From contig CAYUXZ010000016.1 in NCBI GenBank assembly GCA_964449135.1, positions 1-55,583 of the forward strand: 55,583 nt of DNA, in the 5' to 3' direction. Below are positions 8,180 to 16,184 of the stretch, piece by piece. The DNA is from SZAS-103 sp964449135 (GTDB lineage Bacteria > Pseudomonadota > Gammaproteobacteria > Xanthomonadales > Xanthomonadaceae). Every line of letters begins with the position of its first letter. Within the stretch, counting starts at the first letter, position 1. A model generated the notes under the pieces. That model was not told the origin of the DNA. It worked only from the letters and a program-made list of their open reading frames with translations, and did not search any database. The position numbers and the translations under genes are program-made.

Positions 8180-8644
8180 CTAGTCGGGGGTCAGGCCGGT
8201 CCGCTCCAACCACTCCGAGCCCTTGTCGGAAGGGGCTTCCAGCACCGCATCGCGGCCTTCCCCGTGAACGGATAATTGGATTTTCAGGTCGGCAGGCGGC
8301 AGCCCGCCAGCACCCCGCTCGGGCCATTCCACCAGCCACAGCGCAGCCTGCGAGGCCAAGGCGTCCAAGCCCAGGAACTCCAGCTCGCCGGCGTGGGCAA
8401 TCCGGTACAGATCCAGGTGCACGGCCTCGTCGCCACTGCTGAGATAGTAGGGTTCGATCAGGGTGTAGGTGGGACTGCGGATCGCGCCCTCCACTCCTAA
8501 CGCACGCAACAGCGCACGCGCGAGCGTGGATTTACCCGCGCCAAGATCGCCCTGCAGGTACAGCACGGCGTGCCCTGGGCGGGTTTCGCCGAGGATCTCG
8601 CCCAGCGCTTCGGTCGCTGCGGCATCGGGAAGATTCAATCGCAT
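8180..8644 (-). CDS. tsaE: tRNA threonylcarbamoyladenosine biosynthesis ATPase TsaE
   Basis: 154-residue cytosolic P-loop protein needed with TsaB, TsaC and TsaD to make t6A37 on ANN-decoding tRNAs. Family motifs are all present: Walker A GDLGAGKSTLARAL, the switch-like SPTYTLIEPY, HLDLYRI and LVEWPERG. The ATG at 8644 overlaps the 3' end of nnr by 10 bases, the usual arrangement in gammaproteobacteria (nnr-tsaE-ami-mutL). Its own 3' end is followed by 101 bases before amiC, which has a separate promoter. Confidence 0.95.
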   Translation of the reverse strand: MRLNLPDAAATEALGEILGETRPGHAVLYLQGDLGAGKSTLARALLRALGVEGAIRSPTYTLIEPYYLSSGDEAVHLDLYRIAHAGELEFLGLDALASQAALWLVEWPERGAGGLPPADLKIQLSVHGEGRDAVLEAPSDKGSEWLERTGLTPD

Positions 8645-10116
8645 GGATTCGCCAGCCTGCGCAGGTGCGGGAACAGATCGGACGGGATCATGCCACGCTC
8701 GCCACCCTTGCACGCGGCCGCATCGCCGGCGGCGGCGTGCAACAACGCTCCGCAACGCGCGGCGTCGAACGCGGACAGATCCTGCGCACGCAGGGCCGCG
8801 ATCGCGCCGGTCAAAACATCGCCCATCCCGCCCACCGCCATGCCGGGATTACCCGCGCCGATCACGACCGGCGTTTGCACGGGCGCCGCGACGACGGTTC
8901 CCGCGCCCTTGAGCACGACCGCGACGCCGTGACGCTCGGCGAGATTGCGCGCGGCGCCGAACCGATCGCCCTGGATCTGCGCGCTGCCCACGCCGAGCAG
9001 GCGCGCGGCTTCGCCAGGATGCGGCGTAAGCACTGCATCACGGAGCGTCTGCGGATACTTCGCGAGAAGGTTGAGCGCGTCGGCATCAATCACGAGGGGA
9101 CGGTCCGATTCGAGCGCCGCAGCGAACAATGCGCGACCCCAGTCGTCCTGTCCCAGGCCCGGGCCAATCGCAATCACACTCGCACGTTGCAACAACGGCG
9201 CGAAGTCCGCGGACTCCTCTATCGCATGCGCCATGACTTCGGGCCGTGCAGCGATCAATGCCGCGACATGCTCCGCGCGCGTGGCCACGGTGACCAGTCC
9301 CGCGCCGCAACGCAGCGCGGCCTGCGCGCACAGGACGATCGCGCCGCCGTATCCGTGGTCGCCGCCGACGCAGAGCACATGGCCGAAGTCGCCCTTGTGC
9401 GCGTCGCGCACGCGGCGCGGCAACCATGCTTTCAGGGCTTCGGGCCGCAACAGCATGGCCGCCGGTTCTTCGGACTTCAGCAACGCGACGGGAAGCGCGA
9501 GCGGGTCGAGCGCGAATTCGCCCGTCTTCGAGCACGCGGCTCCGGTGTAAAGGCCGCGTTTGGCGACGATGAATTGCAGGGTCGCATCCGCGCGGATCAC
9601 GACTTCGGGAGAGTGGCCGGTATCCGAATCGATTCCCGACGGGACGTCCAGCGCGAATACGGGCTTGCCGGACGCATTGATCGCCTCGATCAGCGCCGCC
9701 GCCGCGGATTCGGGTGCGCGCGCGAGGCCGATCCCGAACAGCGCGTCCACCCACAGATCGGCTTCGGGCAGGACGCCATCGAATGTGTGAATGACGCCGT
9801 GCGCTGTCCACTCGGCGTGCAGGGTGCGCGCAGGTTCGCCGCGCGGCGCGCCTTCCGGCAACGCGAGCACGACCGGTTCGCGTCCGGATGCACGCGCATG
9901 TGTTGCGAGCGCATAACCGTCGCCACCGTTGTTGCCGGGTCCGCAGGCGATGCCGATGCGCATCGCATCGGGCCAGCGAGCGAACAGCGCGCGCCATGCC
10001 GCAGCGCCCGCGCGGCGCATCAGTTCCTCCGCGGCGATGCCGAACGATTCCGCGGCGCGGCGGTCGAGCGCGCGCGCGGAGGCGACGGAATGCAGCGGCA
10101 GTGCGGATTCGTGCAT
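8635..10116 (-). CDS. nnr: Bifunctional NAD(P)HX epimerase / ADP-dependent dehydratase
   Basis: 493-residue metabolite-repair enzyme that converts hydrated, inactive NAD(P)HX back to NAD(P)H. The N-terminal YjeF_N domain (about 1-215) is the epimerase, with GPGNNGGDGYALA. The C-terminal ribokinase-like domain (about 220-490) is the dehydratase, with AIGPGLGQDDW and GNPGMAVGGMGDVLTG. Its ATG at 10116 is divergent from queG with only 22 bases between the two starts. TAGAAT on the minus strand ends 6 bases before the ATG, so the mRNA is probably leaderless. The 3' end overlaps tsaE. Confidence 0.95.
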   Translation of the reverse strand: MHESALPLHSVASARALDRRAAESFGIAAEELMRRAGAAAWRALFARWPDAMRIGIACGPGNNGGDGYALATHARASGREPVVLALPEGAPRGEPARTLHAEWTAHGVIHTFDGVLPEADLWVDALFGIGLARAPESAAAALIEAINASGKPVFALDVPSGIDSDTGHSPEVVIRADATLQFIVAKRGLYTGAACSKTGEFALDPLALPVALLKSEEPAAMLLRPEALKAWLPRRVRDAHKGDFGHVLCVGGDHGYGGAIVLCAQAALRCGAGLVTVATRAEHVAALIAARPEVMAHAIEESADFAPLLQRASVIAIGPGLGQDDWGRALFAAALESDRPLVIDADALNLLAKYPQTLRDAVLTPHPGEAARLLGVGSAQIQGDRFGAARNLAERHGVAVVLKGAGTVVAAPVQTPVVIGAGNPGMAVGGMGDVLTGAIAALRAQDLSAFDAARCGALLHAAAGDAAACKGGERGMIPSDLFPHLRRLANPCD

Positions 10117-10138
10117 CGCTCGATTCTATACTCGCCCC
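10117..10138. promoter_or_regulatory. 22-bp bidirectional promoter between nnr and queG
   Basis: The whole intergenic region is 22 bases. On the plus strand TATACT (10127-10132) lies 6 bases before the queG ATG. On the minus strand TAGAAT (10128-10123) lies 6 bases before the nnr ATG. The two -10 boxes overlap. With normal -10 to +1 spacing both transcripts would start at or next to the A of the start codon. No good -35 is seen; any would lie inside the opposite coding region. Confidence 0.6.
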
Positions 10139-11245
10139 ATGGGTCCGCCGACCGCCGCCGTTGAATCCGCGCTCGATGCCGCATCGCTGGCCGACCTGGC
10201 GGTTCTGATCAAGGCCGATGCGCGCGAGCTGGGTTTCCAGCGCTGCGGCATTGCCGGCGTCGAATTGCGCGAGGACGAGGCGCGCCTGCTCGAATGGCTG
10301 GCCGACGCACGCCACGGCACGATGCAGTGGATGGCGCAGCACGGCTCCAAACGCTCGCGTCCCGCGGAACTGCGACCGGGCACGCTGCGCGTGGTGTCGG
10401 TGCGGATGGATTACGGCGTGACGACGGAGTGCGAGGACTGGGACACGCTGCGCGACGGCGAGCGCGCCTACGTCGCGCGCTACGCGCGCGGCCGCGACTA
10501 CCACAAGCTCCTGCGCTCGCGGCTGCAGAAACTCGCCGACCGCATCGAGGCGCGGATCGGCCCGTTCGGCCATCGCGTGTTCGTCGATTCGGCGCCCGTG
10601 CTCGAGCGCGCGCTCGCGCGCGACGCCGGCCTGGGCTGGATCGGCAAGCACACCTGCCTGATCGACAAGGACGACGGCTCGTGGTTCTTCCTCGGCGAGC
10701 TCTACGTGGACCTTCCATTGCCCGTCGATGCGCCCGCGAGCGCGCACTGCGGCACCTGCACGCGCTGCATCGAGGTCTGCCCGACCCGCGCGATCATCGC
10801 GCCCTACCAGCTCGACGCGCGCCGCTGCATCGCCTATCTCACGATCGAGCACCAAGGCCCGATCCCGGCCGAGATGCGCGCGGCGATCGGCAACCGCGTG
10901 TTCGGCTGCGACGATTGCCAGTTGATCTGCCCGTGGAACAAGTTCGCCAAGCGCAGCGACGAGCCGGATTTCCACGCGCGCAACAATCTGGATCGCGCAA
11001 CGCTCGCCGAACTGTTTGCGTGGAGCGAAGCCGAGTTCCTGCAACGCACGGAAGGCTCGGCGATCCGCCGCACCGGCTACGAGGGCTGGCTGCGCAACCT
11101 CGCGGTCGGACTCGGCAATGCGCCGACCACGCCGTCCGTGATCGCCGCGTTGGAATCGCGACGCGATGATCCCTCCGGACTCGTGCGCGAGCACGTGGAC
11201 TGGGCCTTGAAACGACACGCGCAGCGATCCCGCATCGCGGATTGA
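10139..11245 (+). CDS. queG: Epoxyqueuosine reductase QueG
   Basis: 368-residue cobalamin- and Fe-S-dependent enzyme that performs the last step of queuosine synthesis in tRNA (GUN anticodons). It shows the QueG N-terminal domain with the substrate-site segment RDYHKLLRSRL, then GLGWIGKHTCLI, two 4Fe-4S clusters (CGTCTRCIEVCPT and CDDCQLICPWN) and a HEAT-like C-terminal tail. The start at 10139 sits directly after TATACT with a 6-base gap, suggesting a leaderless mRNA; no Shine-Dalgarno is possible in that space. It is divergent from nnr and ends before a bidirectional terminator shared with the TonB receptor. Confidence 0.95.
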   Translation: MGPPTAAVESALDAASLADLAVLIKADARELGFQRCGIAGVELREDEARLLEWLADARHGTMQWMAQHGSKRSRPAELRPGTLRVVSVRMDYGVTTECEDWDTLRDGERAYVARYARGRDYHKLLRSRLQKLADRIEARIGPFGHRVFVDSAPVLERALARDAGLGWIGKHTCLIDKDDGSWFFLGELYVDLPLPVDAPASAHCGTCTRCIEVCPTRAIIAPYQLDARRCIAYLTIEHQGPIPAEMRAAIGNRVFGCDDCQLICPWNKFAKRSDEPDFHARNNLDRATLAELFAWSEAEFLQRTEGSAIRRTGYEGWLRNLAVGLGNAPTTPSVIAALESRRDDPSGLVREHVDWALKRHAQRSRIAD

Positions 11246-11278
11246 CCACTGTTCCGACGCCTACGCATCCGCCAGCGA

Positions 11279-11306
11279 AAACGGCCCCGAAGGGCCGTTT
11301 CGTTTT
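11279..11306. terminator. Bidirectional rho-independent terminator (queG / TonB receptor)
   Basis: Perfect 9-bp stem AAACGGCCC (11279-11287) / GGGCCGTTT (11292-11300) with a 4-base loop, followed by CGTTTT on the plus strand and TTTTCG on the minus strand. It lies between the convergent ends of queG and the TonB-dependent receptor. Confidence 0.8.
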
Positions 11307-11327
11307 GCGTCGTTTCCCGAGCCGCGA

Positions 11328-13928
11328 TCAGTAGAAATCCTGGGTGAAGCGCAGGCCGTACGTGCGCGGCTGGACCGGGATCACGTAGTGCTGACCGTTG
11401 GGATAGGCGGCCACCTGGCCCTGCGCCGCACACACCGTAGGCGTGCATTCCGAGAACCGGCCGAGTTCGCCCTTGGTATCGAACGCGTTCTCGATGAACG
11501 CGTCCAGCGCCCAGTTGCTGCGCTTGATGCCGAACGAAAGGTCGAAGGTGGTGTAAGCCGGCAGGTTGCCGAGCAACGTGCGCTCGGTCAGGCGCAGATC
11601 GGACGTGCGCTCGCCGACATGCACGAGCGCGCCCTGCACGTAGGCGTCCATGCCCTGGAAATCGAAGCCGTAACGCGCGACCAGGTTGGCCTTGAACTTC
11701 GGAGTGATCGGCAGACGGGTGCCTTTGGGCGCCTGCGGGCCATCGGGGAAGAAAAAGCCGTCAACTGTGCTGCCAACCGGGCAATTGGTGATCGGCTCCC
11801 CGGTGGCTTGGAACGCCTTGCCGCAATAGTTCGCGGTCAGCTTGGCGTCGTACCAGGCTGCGCTGCCGGTGAGCAGAAGATCGTCGGTCGCCTTCCAGTT
11901 GACGTTGGTTTCCAGGCCGCGGATGCGCGCCTGGTTCGCGTTGTGGATCTCCGGCAGGCTGTTCGGGCCGAGGATCGTATATTGGAAGTCCTTCCAGTTT
12001 TCCTGGAACACCGCGCCGTTCCAGCGCAGCCGTCCGTCCATCCAGCCGGTCTTCCAGCCGGCCTCGTAGTTGGTGAGGAAGTCGGAAAGGTACGGTGGCA
12101 GCGTGCCTTTGCGGTTGATGCCGCCCGGACGGAAGCCTTCCGACCACGTCGCATAAACCATCTTGGACGGGTCGATCTGCCAGCTCAGGTTGAACTTGCC
12201 GACGTGGTCGGTTTCCTTCACGCGCTTGGAAAACTCCGTGCACGGCGCGCCGTTGAACGGCACGAACGGCGTCTGGCAGGAAGCCACGCCGGAGCTGCTC
12301 CAGCCCCAGTCGGCGAATCCGAAAAAGCCTTCGAGACTGTTGTTCACGCGGAAGGCACGGATGCCGGCCGTCGCTTTCAGGTCGTCGGTGATCTTGAAGG
12401 TCGCCTCGCCGAACAACGCTTCGTCCTTGTCCACGCGTTTCTGGTCCGTCAACCAGATGGTGTTCGGCCAGCCCGGCACGGACTGTTCGGGCGACAGGCC
12501 GTCGATCAGGTAGTCCTGCAGGATGTCGTGGCTCTGCCGCTGCCAGTAGTAACCACCGACGAAGCTCAGCCGCCAGTCCTGCGGCGAGGCGAGGCGCAGC
12601 TCGTGGCTGGTCTTGCGGAAGCCGTCCACGTTGTGGATGCGCTGCGAGGGATTGATCACGTGCCCGTTCGGCGCGCAGCTGAAGCTTTCGGTATCGAAAT
12701 GGTCGCAGATGTACTGCCCGTAAGCGGAAAGCGCGTCGTACCAGAACGAGTAGTCGTTGTAGTCCAGGTCCGAATGCTCGTGGCGGTTGAGGTGCGCGAA
12801 CGCATAAGTCAGGTCGAAGTCGCCGATCTTGCCCTGCACCGTCAGCGCAGCCTGGGTCCAGTTATCGGTGGCGTTCTCGGGATAGAAGTGGGTGACCTTG
12901 CGGAAGCCCACCTGCGGGTCGTAGGCGAACAGTCCGTTGGTATGCGAATGCTGGGTGACGATGCTGGGGTCTATCGTCCAGCCGTCGTCGAGGTTGATGC
13001 GCAGCGCCGCGCGCAGGCCGCGGGTGTCGCCATCGTTGTAGTCGTTCTTCGCGGTGCCGGTGCAGACGTGGAACTCCGAGCTTGTGCAATGCCCGTTGTT
13101 CAGCACGCCGCCCCAGCTCGGCGGTTCGCCCAGCAAGGGATTGCGGATCGGGAACTGGCGCACGCCGAACGCGTTGTCTATAAACGCGGCGTCGTGCTTG
13201 TCCCAGGCGACCACGCGCAACGCGATGTGGTCGTTGAACGGCTGGTTGACGAAGCCTTCCGCGACATAGCCGCTGCCGCCGCCGTTGTCCACGGTGTTGG
13301 CCTCGAGCGAATACTGCGCCTCGAAATGCTTGGGATCGGGCTTGTTGGTGATGATGCGCAGCGTGCCCGACTGCGAGCTCGCGCCGTACAGCGTGCCCTG
13401 CGGGCCGGCCAGCGATTCCACCCGCGCGATGTCGTAGATGTGCAGGTTCAGCGGGCCGTCGATCGTGGTGATCGGTTCCTCGTCCAGATACACGCCCACG
13501 CTCGGCAACGGGCCGGAATGGTTGTTGTCGCCGCCGTCGGCGACGCCGCGCATGTACACCTGCGCGCCGCGCTGGCCGCCGCCGCTGGTCGGGTTGAAGG
13601 TCACCGCGGGCAGGAACTTGGTGAAGTCGTTGAAGTCCTTCACTTCGAGCTGCTCGAGCTTCTGCGTGCTCAGCACGTCCAGGCTCAACGGCACCTTCTG
13701 CGGATTCTCCGCACGCTTCTGCGCGGTCACGGTGATCGTGTCCAGCGTCTTGGCCTTGTCCTTGCCCGTCGCGGGCGCGCCGCCGGCGGGGGCCGCCGCA
13801 TCGGCTGCGGTGTCGGCCTGCGCGAACGCGGCCGTGCTGCAGGCGAAGCACACCGCCACCGCCAGCGGCAGCCGGCGCAATGACGGCGTGCGCCGACCAT
13901 TCCGATTCCGCATCGTCTTGTCTCGCAT
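11328..13928 (-). CDS. TonB-dependent outer-membrane receptor
   Basis: 866-residue outer-membrane active transporter. It has a signal peptide (about 1-36 from the first Met, cleavage after AAFA), a low-complexity Ala/Gly/Lys stretch, a TonB-box-like DTITVTAQKR, a plug domain (about 60-170, with RVESLAGPQGTLYGASSQSGTLRI) and a 22-strand-type barrel ending in an aromatic residue (TQDFY). There is no N-terminal STN signalling domain and no sigma/anti-sigma gene nearby. The substrate is unknown; the plug and barrel resemble the large family II receptors of Xanthomonads and sphingomonads. RBS GGGGAG lies 6 bases before the ATG. It is the last gene of a minus-strand group with two TPR-sulfotransferases, 36 bases after the nearer one. 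Confidence 0.93.
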   Translation of the reverse strand: MRDKTMRNRNGRRTPSLRRLPLAVAVCFACSTAAFAQADTAADAAAPAGGAPATGKDKAKTLDTITVTAQKRAENPQKVPLSLDVLSTQKLEQLEVKDFNDFTKFLPAVTFNPTSGGGQRGAQVYMRGVADGGDNNHSGPLPSVGVYLDEEPITTIDGPLNLHIYDIARVESLAGPQGTLYGASSQSGTLRIITNKPDPKHFEAQYSLEANTVDNGGGSGYVAEGFVNQPFNDHIALRVVAWDKHDAAFIDNAFGVRQFPIRNPLLGEPPSWGGVLNNGHCTSSEFHVCTGTAKNDYNDGDTRGLRAALRINLDDGWTIDPSIVTQHSHTNGLFAYDPQVGFRKVTHFYPENATDNWTQAALTVQGKIGDFDLTYAFAHLNRHEHSDLDYNDYSFWYDALSAYGQYICDHFDTESFSCAPNGHVINPSQRIHNVDGFRKTSHELRLASPQDWRLSFVGGYYWQRQSHDILQDYLIDGLSPEQSVPGWPNTIWLTDQKRVDKDEALFGEATFKITDDLKATAGIRAFRVNNSLEGFFGFADWGWSSSGVASCQTPFVPFNGAPCTEFSKRVKETDHVGKFNLSWQIDPSKMVYATWSEGFRPGGINRKGTLPPYLSDFLTNYEAGWKTGWMDGRLRWNGAVFQENWKDFQYTILGPNSLPEIHNANQARIRGLETNVNWKATDDLLLTGSAAWYDAKLTANYCGKAFQATGEPITNCPVGSTVDGFFFPDGPQAPKGTRLPITPKFKANLVARYGFDFQGMDAYVQGALVHVGERTSDLRLTERTLLGNLPAYTTFDLSFGIKRSNWALDAFIENAFDTKGELGRFSECTPTVCAAQGQVAAYPNGQHYVIPVQPRTYGLRFTQDFY

Positions 13929-13964
13929 GTTCGCTCCCCTTGGTTGCTGAATATCCCCGGAAAA

Positions 13965-16007
13965 TCAATCCTCGCCCGCGAATGATGGCACAGCCGGATA
14001 CTCCGTGAGCACCGGCCCCAGCGCGTCCTTCAACGGCCCCAGCCAGGGCTCGAAATGCCGCCAGTGGTCCACGCCCTCCTTGTAGATGGGCCGGCGCACC
14101 TGCTCGGAACTGGCGGTGCGCACCGGCCGCTCGTTCTCGAAGAAACGCAGGCAACCCTCCTCGAACGGCAGGCCGCAATACGCCAGCAGGCGGCGCACCT
14201 GGCCTTCGGTGTCGGCGACCATGTCCTCGTAGATCACCCGATGCACGCGCCCCGGCAACACATCGTCGAAATGCGCCATCAAACGCACGTAGTCACGATA
14301 ATAGCGGCCGATATCGGCCAGGTCGTAGGTGAAATGCTGGCCGCGCGCGAAGTTTTGCTTGAATCCCGAGAAGCAGCAGGCCAGCGGATGGCGGCGGGCA
14401 TCGACGATCTTCGCGTTCGGCAGCATCGTCTGGATCATCCCGATATGCACGAAGTTGTTCGGCATCTTGTCGATGAAGAACGGCGCCGCGGTTTTCCTCT
14501 GGATGCGGGTGCGCTCGAGATATCTTTCGCCTAGCGCGCGCGCTTTCCCGGCATCGATTTCCGCGAGCGCGTCGATGTAGGGCGCGGCGGCCGACTGCGA
14601 TCCGGCCTGCTGCTGCCGCAGGGCGCGCGACATCGAGATCAGCTCGGGCAGTTCCATCGTGCCCTCGACCTGCGAATGGCTCGACAGGATCTGCTCGATC
14701 AGGGTCGAGCCTGCGCGCGGCAGGCCGACGATGAAGATCGGATCGGCAGCACTTGCGCCGTAGCCCTTGCGCTGCTCGAAGAACTCGCGCGTGCAGACCT
14801 CGCGGATACGACGCAGGCGGCGCGCGTTGTCGTCCGCGTCGTAGGGCGCGATGCCGCGCTTGAGCGCGTTGCCGCTGGCGTAGTGCGCGAACGATGCCTC
14901 GTATCCGCCACCGTCTTCAAACGCCTTGGCCAACGCGAATTCGAGGTTGTGGCGATCCTCGATGTTCAGGTCATCGCGCGCGAGCTGCGCGCGCATCGCA
15001 TCAATGTCCTCGGCCGCGAAGCGTACGGTCTTGAGGTTCGCCAGGCTCCACCACGCATCGCCGAAACCCGGTTCCAGCGCGATGGCCTTTCGATACGCCG
15101 CGACCGAGTCGTCCTGCCGTCCATCGGTCTTGAGCGCGTGGCCGTAGCTGAGCCAGACCTTGGCCTGGTTCGGGTATTCGCGCAGGACCTCGGCATAGAT
15201 CGCGATCGCCTGTTCGTAATCGCCGATGCGGCTGAGGATCACCGCCTCGAGGTTGCGGTAACCCGGATTGCGCGGATCGATCGCGAGCAGCCGATGCACC
15301 TGTTCCAGCGCCTCGGCGGGCTTGTTCGATCGGAACAGCACCAGCGCGTAGTTCTGCCGCGCGGCGTGGAAACTCGGCGCGAGTTCCAGGCAGCGCGCCA
15401 GCAGGTTCTGCGCGTCCTCCTCGCGGCCGATCCGCATTGCCAGCTCGGCCATCATTCGGATCGCGGCGACGTCGGTCGGCGCGGCCTTGAGATGCGCACG
15501 CAGCAGGGTTTCGGCCTCGGGCAGGCGGTTGTCGTACAGCGCCGCCGCCGCGCGCATCAGGTCGGGATCGCGCGTGGAATGACGCACATGGTTCGCATAC
15601 GCCACATCGGCGCCGGCGGCGTCGCCGATCGCGCTCAGGTGGTCGCCAAGCGCGTGCCAGGCCTGCGGCAGGTCGGGCTTGAGCGCGAGCGCGCGGCGTA
15701 GCGAGGCGACCGCCGTCTCGCCCTGCCCCATCCGGCCCAGCGCGAGCCCGAGCTCCATCTGCGCCTGCGCCCAGTTCGGCTGCGAGCGCGCGAGCGGTTC
15801 GAGGATTTCGATAGCCTGCGTGGCGTTGCCGAGCGCGGACCGCGAAACCCCCAGCACCAGCAACGCGACCGGATGCTTGCCGACCGCCTTGATGATCTCG
15901 CCGGCCAGTTCGCCCGCGCGCTCCGGATCGGTCGCGAGCAGCCGCGCCGCTTGGGCCAGCGCCTGTTCCAGCGATCCGGTCGGTTCGGTTGCGGCGGGTC
16001 GGGTCAT
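13965..16007 (-). CDS. TPR-repeat sulfotransferase family protein (copy A)
   Basis: 680 residues. Roughly residues 1-380 are TPR-type helical repeats; about 415-660 is a Sulfotransfer_3-type domain. The PAPS 5'-phosphosulfate loop is IFIVGLPRAGSTLIEQ (around 423-435), followed about 20 residues later by MELPEL, where tyrosylprotein sulfotransferases have their catalytic Glu. The 3'-phosphate motif region is DARRHPLACCFSGF. Such fusions are thought to sulfate a protein or glycan held by the TPRs; the substrate is unknown. There is no signal peptide, so it is cytoplasmic. It sits between a close paralogue (177 bases upstream) and a TonB receptor (36 bases downstream). AAGGA lies 9 bases before the ATG. 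Confidence 0.88.
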   Translation of the reverse strand: MTRPAATEPTGSLEQALAQAARLLATDPERAGELAGEIIKAVGKHPVALLVLGVSRSALGNATQAIEILEPLARSQPNWAQAQMELGLALGRMGQGETAVASLRRALALKPDLPQAWHALGDHLSAIGDAAGADVAYANHVRHSTRDPDLMRAAAALYDNRLPEAETLLRAHLKAAPTDVAAIRMMAELAMRIGREEDAQNLLARCLELAPSFHAARQNYALVLFRSNKPAEALEQVHRLLAIDPRNPGYRNLEAVILSRIGDYEQAIAIYAEVLREYPNQAKVWLSYGHALKTDGRQDDSVAAYRKAIALEPGFGDAWWSLANLKTVRFAAEDIDAMRAQLARDDLNIEDRHNLEFALAKAFEDGGGYEASFAHYASGNALKRGIAPYDADDNARRLRRIREVCTREFFEQRKGYGASAADPIFIVGLPRAGSTLIEQILSSHSQVEGTMELPELISMSRALRQQQAGSQSAAAPYIDALAEIDAGKARALGERYLERTRIQRKTAAPFFIDKMPNNFVHIGMIQTMLPNAKIVDARRHPLACCFSGFKQNFARGQHFTYDLADIGRYYRDYVRLMAHFDDVLPGRVHRVIYEDMVADTEGQVRRLLAYCGLPFEEGCLRFFENERPVRTASSEQVRRPIYKEGVDHWRHFEPWLGPLKDALGPVLTEYPAVPSFAGED

Positions 16008-16184
16008 TCCATCGCGTCCTTCAGCCGCTCGATCGGCCGATCGCGGAAGTTTGCACGTTTCGCGTCACCGTGTCCGCGCGGGCCGGCGCAGGAGCCGTGC
16101 GAGGATCGTCGGCAACCGCTTCGCCTTGCCACGCGGCAGCCACGGTCGTACCCGGTTTGTCGCCGGCCGCGATGCTCCGCCGGA
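16008..16184. other. 177-bp gap between the sulfotransferase paralogues
   Basis: No convincing gene. It contains a perfect 14-base palindrome CGATCGGCCGATCG (16030-16043) 23 bases upstream of copy A. Short open frames here lack family signatures. It may hold an internal promoter or leader for copy A and the receptor. Confidence 0.4.

Noticed and set aside
11388..13883. Long open frame antisense to the TonB receptor
   Set aside because: Arg/Ala/Val-rich shadow of high-GC third positions; no domain, and the opposite strand has a clear receptor.
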